DNA of 40,732 nt from Isoetes engelmannii (Eukaryota; Streptophyta; Lycopodiopsida; Isoetales; Isoetaceae): positions 1 through 40,732 of the forward strand of contig JAANSK020077797.1 of the NCBI GenBank assembly GCA_011763485.2, in the 5' to 3' direction. Shown here piece by piece: positions 32,874 to 40,732 of this stretch (its first letter is position 1; each line of letters opens with the position of its first letter). The notes under the pieces were generated by a model. It searched no databases and was not told the origin of the DNA. It saw only the letters and a list, made by a program, of their open reading frames with translations. Both the position numbers and the translations under genes were made by a program.

Positions 32874-34408
32874 TCATTGAGAAATAGCACTATATACAGC
32901 TGAAAAGTCGAGCTCAGCCAATCCCAAACTCTTGGCTAATTTGAAAGCCTGCAAGAAGGGATGTAAGCATTCCACCTAACAGCAAAACAATGAGATTTAA
33001 ATACCTCATTAGCAGCTGCAGCGGTAGGCATTGGTTGACCAACTTCATCAGCAAGTGCAATGGCAAGGCGCATGTCTTTCTGTTGGTGCTTGAGTGGAAA
33101 TGCAGCTGTGAATTGGCCTTCTATCATGCAAGGCCCTTTTAACCTAAACATCCCATTTGCAATGGCCCCTAAATCCTGACCACAAAAATGTGCATTCCAT
33201 TAATATTCTGCCATGGTTGGATATACAAGTCGGTCTTTCCGGATGTGAAAATTCAATTCAATCTCTATTCTATTCCAAATTCATTTCTATTCACTCCGAA
33301 AAAATTCAATTCAATTCAATCTTATTCTATTCTATTCTATTCTATTCTATTCTATTCTATTCTATTCTATTCTATTCTATTCGCAATTGTTACATACCTT
33401 TACATGTTACATTTTACATTACTTCCTTACCAAGACATCCAACAACATGCTTTGCTCCAGCCCTGCCTTGGCTGCAAGTGCAAGCCCCTCTGAAAATGCT
33501 GTCATCATGCTGCAAAAACAACTACTACATTAGTCTCATTGCAGACTTTTTTTGGTCCAATGCTACCATCCTTACCTGCCCATTATCATGTTCACTACTA
33601 GTTTCATTCTAGCCCCATTGCCTACTTCTCCTAGATAAAATGACTTCTTTCCCATGACTCCAAATGCGCCTTTCACATCTTCATATAATGACTGGAAATG
33701 CAACTCTCTTGTCATTCAAGTTTTTATGATCATCTATGTTAATTCATCTACCTTGTCCCCTGCAGCAAGTATGATTAGTGTGCCATCTATAGCTGGCTTC
33801 TTACTTCCTGAAACTGGTGCTTCTAGAAACCGCGCGCCTTTTGTACTAATAGCCTGTAAATTCAATGCAGTTCATTAGCTGTTTTAACATTTCAATTCAT
33901 TTGACTTCTGCAGTTTTTAACATCATCATAAGCAAATTGGGAAACCTGGTTAATCTTGGTGGATGTAAGTGCATCTACAGTGGACATGTCAACATATCCT
34001 TTGCCAGTTTCTATTTGCTCTAGAACTCCATTCTCCCCAAACACTACCTGCCATAACTTCAGAGATAAGGTCTTCCAATTTGCCACAAATAGTTTTGCTG
34101 CTAAATTCAGAGTTTGAGACATTACAGATATAGCCACAGCTGGATCTGCAAGCATGGCTATAGTTATGCTGCACTTTTTTACCACCTCTGCTGGACTGCT
34201 AGCTACTTCACATCCTTCCTTTGCTAGCTCGTCACACTACAAAATATAACAGGAACAAGTTAATTCAATGATAAATGGCTGTCTGCTTCTATGCCACAGT
34301 TACCTTGGAAAGAGTCCTATTCCATACAGTAACCTTGAAACCGTTCTTGATTAAATTTCTAGCCATGGCCATCCCCATTATGCCCAATCCTATAAAACCA
34401 ATTTCCAT
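32874..34408 (-). CDS. GLYR1: glyoxylate/succinic semialdehyde reductase (beta-hydroxyacid dehydrogenase), eight exons
   Basis: NADPH-dependent enzyme reducing glyoxylate to glycolate and succinic semialdehyde to gamma-hydroxybutyrate, an aldehyde detoxification step. Exons are 34408-34304, 34236-34126, 34047-33946, 33853-33752, 33691-33576, 33509-33431, 33175-33005 and 32948-32874, all GT-AG, giving 286 aa. The N-terminal Rossmann motif is [16 protein letters not shown]. Residues known to matter in Arabidopsis GLYR1 fall at the same numbers: T95 (DMSTVD), S121 (EAPVSGS), K170 ([11 protein letters not shown]), F231 and D239 ([11 protein letters not shown]). For exon 5 an upstream AG would add four codons; I chose the one that keeps K at 170. 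The protein ends SAISQ and lacks the final SRE seen in Arabidopsis GLYR1, so it is probably cytosolic. A (TATTC)12 array lies in intron 6. Confidence 0.92.
33323..33382. repeat. (TATTC)12 perfect microsatellite in a GLYR1 intron
   Basis: Twelve perfect 5-base units lie inside the sixth intron of the minus-strand reductase gene. They are preceded by degenerate 'attcaattcaat' units. Confidence 0.98.
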
Positions 34409-34706
34409 GGCTCTGTTCAGAATAAGAAGGGCTTCTTTCTCAAAATAATCATGCAGCAGAGTGAGCAGATTTATGGAAAGACTGCAAAGAATTTAACGCA
34501 GAAGAGGCTGAGCAGATGTAGAAGCTTAGGAATGTAGTATTGACCTTGCGTTCTTGTTCGAACGTGGCATTTATTTGTGGCCAATCAAACAAAGATGCTT
34601 TTTAGCGGATAGCATAGATATAGTTGTTTTTGAAAGTCCACGTCAAATATAGTAAAAATCGGCAAAAAGTCGAGCTGGGTGGCCGACTGCGATCTCTTTC
34701 CGGTTA
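34409..34706. promoter_or_regulatory. upstream region of GLYR1, possibly bidirectional
   Basis: About 300 bp separate the GLYR1 start from a plus-strand ATG at 34707. It is the presumed GLYR1 promoter. No TATA box or defined motif stands out, so the call rests on position. Confidence 0.35.
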
Positions 34707-36121
34707 ATGGCCAGAGTTTTCCGGTCTGTGGCAACCATTGTAAGGTATGGTTATTCTGACATCTAGCAATTCAGCTTCTATGCTATTGTAAGCTGAATTG
34801 TACGTGTAGTATGCTTCAGATTGAATGTTAAACAACCACCTGATATTTGCACTGCTCTTTAAAGATTGACATCATATAACTGTTTGTGCAGCTAATATCA
34901 GAGCTGCTCTCATCAAGGTGATGCTCCCTATGCAATACCTAGCTTTAGAACTAGGTAATTTCTGCTTATTTTATATGCTTTTGAACGCAATGTTTTTATG
35001 TTTGGAATTTTATGTATATTTGATGCTTTTAACTATAGAAGTAACCTTTTTATCCTAATTCCTGTTGGATTGTTTGGCAATTACTGTGCTGCTTAAAAAT
35101 TCAAATGGAAAGATCTCTCTAAAGCAAAGAATACGGTGAGGCTTTGGACCTTTCTTTTAAGGTTAGACATAAATTTGAATCATGTTATCTTCATAAATGA
35201 GCTTAAGGGAACTAGCTTTAGAACCAACTTCTCAAAGACAAAGATTGATAATATGAGAGAGTTGGCAGTTCGGAATGTTGTATTCCCTGTTTGGACCTGT
35301 ATCTATGCTTTAAGTTAGGAGGAGGATGATTCATGTTATCTTGATAGACTTCTGATGGAACTAACGTATTGCATCTTACTCATATCACTGCAAGAAGCTT
35401 AATCTGCACCTTTCATCATATCCTTCTCTTTTCCTATAATAAGCTATTATGCTCATTGCAAAGACATTCTCATTTACTTTTATCTTGGAACTATTACATC
35501 AGATCGGGCAGCTTTTGTGGTGCAATCCAGAATGCTGCCTCCTTCATCTATGGAACAATGACAAGACCTTCAATGGAGGTAACTTTGATAACTGATATAC
35601 ATGCACCAATGATTGGTCCTGTAAACACGTTGAGCTGGTGTTACTATTTACCTTCATCTGTCAGGTATGCAGATATTATGCTCATTGTCCAATCATGTTA
35701 TAGATGATATATTATAAGCATCATGCTACAAATGACTGGTAGTAGTGGCAAGTACAAATTTTGGTATATTTTATTCCTTCTTTCCTGTTCTGTTCTGTGG
35801 CAAGTATAATTTTTGGTAGATTTGTAGGAACACAAAATAGGAGTTGTCTCCTTAACATCTATGGACTCCTCGGTTCAACAAATTGGTGACAAAGCACGGA
35901 TAGGGAATCAGGAGGTGAAATACGAGGAACGTCGCATGGTGAGGATGCATAATCATAAAGAAGTCAATTTTGTGCTAACTGAATATGTGGCCTTCTTATT
36001 GTAATTAAGGAACAATTTGCAGGTATCTGCTGCTTCAGCATCTGAGATCCTCCTTTCGTAAAAGCACAATGCCTCAAAGATGTCTGTTGCGGCACCAAAA
36101 GCTGTCTACATGTACCACAAG
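34707..36121 (+). pseudogene. exon-like segments of an unidentified plus-strand unit
   Basis: The ATG at 34707 starts MARVFRSVATI, followed exactly by a GTAAGG donor. Further pieces bounded by AG and GT lie at 34892-34917, 35503-35578 (SGSFCGAIQNAASFIYG), 35828-35938 (EHKIGVVSLTSMDSSVQ to KYEERRM) and 36023-36121. The last contains VSAASASEILLS and a stop, then SKMSVAAPKAVYMYHK. The 111- and 99-bp pieces are whole codons. The residues look protein-like and the splice borders are good, but I do not recognise the family. I cannot show that the pieces belong together or that the frame is intact. It may be a live gene ending at that stop, or a decayed one. Confidence 0.3.
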
Positions 36122-37189
36122 GTCAGAAATTGCAGCTAGAAGCAATTATCACTTAATAGTGGATAAAATTTGTCTGATATAGAGCATTATCTGCCATTCG
36201 ATTTGGCAATATTATGCATTATGGAGCTTCATTTCTGGGAATATATAGCAATATTTATTGCTCCAAGATAGAGCAAGCATGTTCTTGACATGACCCGGAA
36301 ATTCCAAGGTGATTTTTTCATTTCTTTTGCCTGGCAAATGTATTGTTTCCAGGAGGTCTTATTTGTGTATGGGCTTCAGTTTCTAAATAGTGTTTTAATT
36401 TACTATCCTAACAGGTGGTATTTAGCTTTTGGTTATGTTGCAACCTCTCTATTGCCAAGCATTAATATCAATGGTATCACTTAGCTTTTGCTGTGCTGCA
36501 GCCTCTTGCATTAATAAGGATATCAGAATGCTTATGAATGATTTGATGTCATGCATTTTTTATTGATTTGATGTCATGCATGCATGGAACATACTCTTAT
36601 TGGAGTATTATCATTTCCACATGTACGTAAGCATGATGTCCTATGATATCTTTATTGCATCATCTCCTTATGATGACCTCATGGAGTTGAGACAATGACC
36701 AATGTGCACAATATAGAGGCTCTTTATTTGTTCAAACTCCAGGAGCATGGTTGAGAGCCTATGCAGGTATGTATCTGGGGGTTTTATGTGCATGTTGATA
36801 ACAGGTACAATATTTTCTGTCTAATTTATGACAGTCAATCACGTTGCAGGGCCAGGCTCATGTTATGCAACGACATGAAGTGATTCATCAAACCCAGTAG
36901 CGTGATTGGAAATGCAGAGGGCACAGATAGTCTCCATTGCATATTGAGAAAGCATTGTACTTGCCAAGACTGAACAATATTTCCTTGAGGTCTGATCAAC
37001 AAGGTGAGGGTCGATCTTAATTTCTCATGTCCGTTTCCATCATATCATGGCACCAACATTGCTTTGTTAGGGACAACCATTTGTTATTGTCACACCACAT
37101 AATGAACCACATAATGCACAAGAGTGGATATCACATGCGTATTCAAAACCTCTAAAAAATTTCCTCGATCGATAATTTCTGAAATCTAA
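36122..37189. other. intergenic DNA, nothing recognised
   Basis: AT-rich. A 22-bp phrase 'gatttgatgtcatgcat' occurs twice near 36541-36582. No gene is supported. Confidence 0.45.
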
Positions 37190-37475
37190 TTAGGGGGGTT
37201 TCCCATGGACCCTCAAACCTGAACGCTCATCTGGAGCAAGGTTTTCGGGTTCCCATGGACTACCAGACCTGAAGATTTATTGCTGCAAATCTCAGCCGCA
37301 TGATGCATGGGAAAGGAATTTCAGCCGATAGATCAAGCTCAGGTCTGTTCAGGTCCAAGACCTGAGCATCAAGAAATACAGATTGGATACTTTTTGTTCA
37401 GGTGTGAGACCTGATCCTGTCGCTGTGGCTACATCGCAGACCTGCAGGTTTGAGGCTCATGGGAAACCCCCCTTA
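37190..37475. mobile_element. PIF/Harbinger-type MITE with TTA target duplication
   Basis: The 280-bp element at 37193-37472 begins GGGGGGTTTCCCATG and ends with the reverse complement of that sequence. The inverted ends continue for about 28 bp through 'cctcaaacctg' with two or three mismatches. It is flanked on both sides by TTA (37190-37192 and 37473-37475), the 3-bp TWA duplication typical of PIF/Harbinger elements. The interior has many 'agacctga/caggtc' phrases. There is no transposase, so it is non-autonomous. Confidence 0.85.
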
Positions 37476-38083
37476 GTCGTTCAGTTTTGTGGTCATGCTT
37501 TGATGCTCTCCAAATCCTAAGTCAAGCCATTCTGGCAACAATTGTTCGCAAGCGATGGTTTTATGCATACAAACTATAGTGCAAACCACATTGGTCGATG
37601 AAATAGAACAAAACCCAAAGATGGAAACTCACTAAGAATCTTGCACAAGGATGGAAATTGGCAAGAATTCAAAGATGGAAATCAAGAATAAGAATCAACA
37701 CAACACATTATATGTTGTTACTAAAGCAAGATTACACCATACCCCAATATCATATGCTATAGGGTATGTTATATTACTTAAGCCCGGCATATTTGGTTTT
37801 ACCCGGCAAGTCAAAAACTCTTTACATTTTTCGGAAATCATTTTTGATATTCCAGAAATCGGGTCTGTGACTTCTATGATTTGGAAATTGGTATTTTTGG
37901 GTTATCGTCCTATTTTGGGCGGATTCCTTATGCTCGACATGTAAACCACAGATGATCAAGACTTTTTACATTATCTGACCAGATATTATGCATCCAGATA
38001 TTGTGTTTGCTATATATGAATTTTATTTGTTTTGATTTATGGAAGAGATGATGTTGATGGTTATAGCAGGTAAGGCTGATTTG
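37476..38083. other. intergenic DNA, nothing recognised
   Basis: AT-rich sequence between two MITE-type elements. The 97-codon frame here shows no family features. Confidence 0.4.
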
Positions 38084-38191
38084 ATAGGGGTAATGTTCCA
38101 CTGTACGATATTTCTTGGGGTAAGGGCTCGAGCACGTTAAGGTGAGCCAAGCCCGCACCCCAAGAAATGTAGTGCACGGGAACATTCACCC
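38084..38191. repeat. foldback element, imperfect arms of about 35 bp
   Basis: The left arm 'ggggtaatgttccactgtac...atttcttgggg' is matched in reverse by 'ccccaagaaatgtagtgcac...gaacattcaccc', with a loop of about 36 bp. It ends where the next inverted-repeat element begins. Confidence 0.7.
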
Positions 38192-38354
38192 TACGTAATG
38201 TTAGGGTGGAGGTAATTATGCGAGATGTGGCCTAATATACACTCACTCCGTGGCATTGGTAAGAGGAATTGCCCCTTGAAGGCACCACAAGACATTATAG
38301 AAAATAATATAGGTCTGAAATTGGCAATAATTGCCTCCATCCTAACATTACGTA
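38192..38354. mobile_element. Stowaway/mariner-like MITE with TA target duplication
   Basis: The 159-bp element at 38194-38352 begins CGTAATGTTAGGGTGGAGG and ends in its reverse complement with one or two mismatches. The inverted ends run about 27 bp. TA flanks it on both sides (38192-38193 and 38353-38354), as expected for Tc1/mariner-related MITEs. It has no coding capacity. Confidence 0.8.
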
Positions 38355-39619
38355 CATTTTTTCTAAAGCTAATAGTGATTTATGTCTTCGGCACTGTCAT
38401 AAGGCAGTACGAGCTTGAGCTCTCAGAATTTATTGGCTCGCATTTTATTCTGTATGAAATAGATACTATCAGAAAATTATCTATTAAGGCGAGCAAGGTT
38501 GTGATGTTCTTTCAGTTATAGGATGTGGATCTGTGCAACATGATGCATATGTTTAGCCACCAAAGACTTAAGAGTTCTAAAAAAGTATTCATATGAAATT
38601 CTTAATGCTCTTATTATGTACTTGAACGTTGGTGACAAGGGAATATTGTTGAGTTCATGAGATACGAGAATCTAGCAAATATGTAAACTTTGTACTTTGT
38701 GCATCTCTGTTCATGTTGTCATGTTGTCATGTTGTCCTTGCTTTTGCAGATTAGCCATGGACTCAATATAGAGCTTCTTCTGCATTGCTAAATGCAAGGA
38801 CCAGCATAATCGACAAGAAAATGTTTAAGCCAACTCCATTAGTTGCAGAGTTTTGAGAGCATAGCACTTGAAATGCAAGTTCATTCACTATGCAATATTG
38901 TATAATTTTTTATTATTCTTTGTCAAGAGGTGCACAAGAAATTTGCATGAAAAAAGCTGCTTTACATATGCATTTCAAAATGTTCAGTTCGTTCAGGTAA
39001 CTCTATGCCATTTTCTTTGGGCACGTCTATTTCCATCACATCAATTATCGTTTTCTCTGCCTCGGAATTCTTTTGCTTTACCTAATTGCATGGTTTTTCT
39101 GTTTTAGCGAATTTTAAACTAGCTACAAGTATATCAGCAAACTATGAATGAAAAGCTTCAAACTTGCAGGGTCGGGAATAAAAGCTTATATGTAACTTGC
39201 AAGTTCAATTGAAATATCAAGCTTCTACGGACAGAATTAAAGTTCCCCTTACGTCTTCGAAACAATCTACTCTTGCTACAGACTTTTTTTGTCGACCTCT
39301 TCGCTTCAGGTTCTAGAGTTGTATGCTTCCGCTTCATGTTCTAGAGTTGTATGCATCATTTTATACGGTTCTCAACCATCTACTTCACTGACCAATATTG
39401 TATGTCTTGACTAATAGTTTATCTATTCAGAGAGAAGGCATTTTAGTCCCTTGGAGTTCAAGAAACAATGATACCATGGATTGGAGATTGTCTCATTAAT
39501 CCAAATTCGTATCTTCCAAGGTAATTTGATATAATGATTATGTTCATTAAATTCAAAGAACAATACCCAGAAATTACAATTGGCCAAAGAGAAATTCGCT
39601 TAGGAACATGCATGTAGAA
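38355..39619. other. intergenic DNA with small repeats
   Basis: Three 'catgttgt' steps lie at about 38712-38736. A 28-bp duplication ('gttctagagttgtatgc' units) lies at about 39302-39356. No gene is supported. Confidence 0.5.
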
Positions 39620-40303
39620 TCTTGCAGGTGTGCATGTGATGTATGCAATTCTACAGGCCGAGTTTGTGCTACCAAGTCTACGAAGTTTAAGTCAACCACT
39701 CAGTTCTGGCAATCCATAATCTGTCTTAAAGAAGGTAATTCTGAATTCCGTAAGAAAGATTGCATCAATAGAGATTGTTAGCAGTGTGGTGTGTCTCGGC
39801 TACCTGTTTATCATGTAGAGTTGGCAAAAGAAGGATTTGTGAGTTGGGAATACTGGGATTATGAGGAAGGAGGAAAAGATAAATGGGGAAAACCGAAGAA
39901 AATACTTCAGCATACGTGGCAAAAACCGAAGCCAAGAGATTTAATGCACACATTGCTTGACAAGCTAGCAAAGTCTCCATTGCACAACTTTAGGCACAAA
40001 TGGCAGGCAATGCAATTTAGACAAATGTTAGACAATCTCCCTTTTGGGGTTGTTGTATCAGTAGTAGACTTTGCCAAGAACTCCACAATTCAATTGTAGG
40101 ATCAAGTTCAATCTGCGTATTGGACAAGCAAACAGGTCACCATTTTGTACACATCACATACTACTTGGACCCCATGTCAGGTGATGTCATCAAGGACGCC
40201 CATTACTATATATCTGATGCTACACAACATGACACACTATTTGTCCAGCATGCATTTATGATGCATCACGAAGTCATGAAAGAACATGGTATACATCTGT
40301 GAC
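39620..40303 (+). mobile_element. decayed transposase-like repeat ORF
   Basis: A Cys-rich start (CRCACDVCNSTG) is followed by a basic region, then KHNFRHK-like LHNFRHKWQAMQFRQML and then VVVSVVDFAKN. Downstream in another frame come DPMSGDVIKDAHYYISD, QHDTLFVQHAFMMHHEVMK and EHGIHL. From memory, this pattern (a 'DFAENYS'-like strand, then 'Y-x-x-ISDxxxHDT-x-FV') occurs in large repetitive families of uncharacterised proteins in plants and animals. I take these to be transposon proteins with an RNase H-like fold. The copy looks broken, and its 3' part, where the next conserved block would be, is missing. The class of element is not certain. Confidence 0.5.
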
Positions 40304-40732
40304 GTTCCCAACTCGTATACGGTGCTCCCACCGTATATGTGCTGGGACATTCCCCCTGCTAGCCATCAACTAACAGAGGGTCGTCCGTCTGACACAGAAC
40401 TCCTTGATGGTGGTCAAGGCTCCGTGTGGGAGGATCGGACGTGCCATTGACCCCGTCTCCCTCGGTATCCACCTATCAATGCGAAAACGTACAACAACAT
40501 AAGAATGAAGAATCATAGTGCATATCACTCCACCTCGAAGGGTGGCTTCCACCATATACCCTGCAACAACATACATATCAACAGAAAGAAATACTACCCA
40601 AGGCTCGGACTCATGGTATGACTGAGGCTTGGGGTCTCCAGAGATCAATCAGACCGAATAGTGACAACGGAGTTGGCTGGCATAAGAACATAGCTGTGGG
40701 TTGTCCACTCCATCCGCCCCTCCTGTGCACAC
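40304..40732. other. non-coding window end
   Basis: A 9-bp-arm hairpin, 'tatacggtg ctcc caccgtata', lies at 40316-40337. No gene is supported up to the window edge. Confidence 0.5.

Noticed and set aside
33692-33703. Four extra codons at the start of GLYR1 exon 5
   Set aside because: The downstream acceptor AG restores the family length and puts the catalytic Lys at position 170.

Overview
The window looks like nuclear DNA of a land plant. It has spliced genes with GT-AG introns, a plastid-type phosphoglycerate kinase, a plant-type full-size ABCG (PDR) transporter and a plant-type glyoxylate reductase, set in long AT-rich, LINE-rich and MITE-rich intergenic DNA. The LINE families and the loose gene spacing suggest a seed-free vascular plant, most likely a fern. 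That is an inference, not a proof.

Layout: 1-8.9 kb is repeat-rich and holds at least four fragments of one LINE family, the largest at 4.8-6.8 kb. A complete six-exon chloroplast phosphoglycerate kinase gene lies on the minus strand at 8.9-11.0 kb. At 12.3-13.0 kb there is an array of hairpin-forming units with A-rich spacers. At 14.2-16.6 kb a CpG-rich, E2F-like promoter block is followed by a degenerate reading frame and a piece resembling the C-terminal half of histone H3. A 439-bp Mutator-type MITE with a perfect 9-bp target duplication abuts the stop codon of a 1377-residue ABCG transporter (18.6-22.8 kb, minus strand, a single 78-bp intron).

After about 4 kb of tandem and dispersed repeats comes the most striking gene, at 26.9-28.8 kb on the plus strand. 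It is a five-exon gene for a 517-residue protein with the DIT1/PvcA (isocyanide synthase) domain, a family best known from bacteria and fungi. It is divergent from the ABCG gene, and a related repeat block lies just upstream of both starts.

From 30.5 to 32.6 kb lies a second, L1-like LINE with a zf-RVT tail. An eight-exon glyoxylate/succinic semialdehyde reductase gene (GLYR1 type, 286 aa) follows on the minus strand at 32.9-34.4 kb, with a perfect (TATTC)12 array in an intron. Exon-like pieces of an unidentified plus-strand unit lie at 34.7-36.1 kb. A Harbinger-type MITE lies at 37.2-37.5 kb, a foldback plus a Stowaway-like MITE at 38.1-38.35 kb, and a decayed transposase-like repeat ORF at 39.6-40.3 kb.

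Functionally, PGK (Calvin cycle) and GLYR1 (aldehyde detoxification) are housekeeping genes. The isocyanide synthase plus PDR transporter pair could be a small biosynthesis-and-export unit; this is a hypothesis from position only. I recognised no tRNA, rRNA or CRISPR array.
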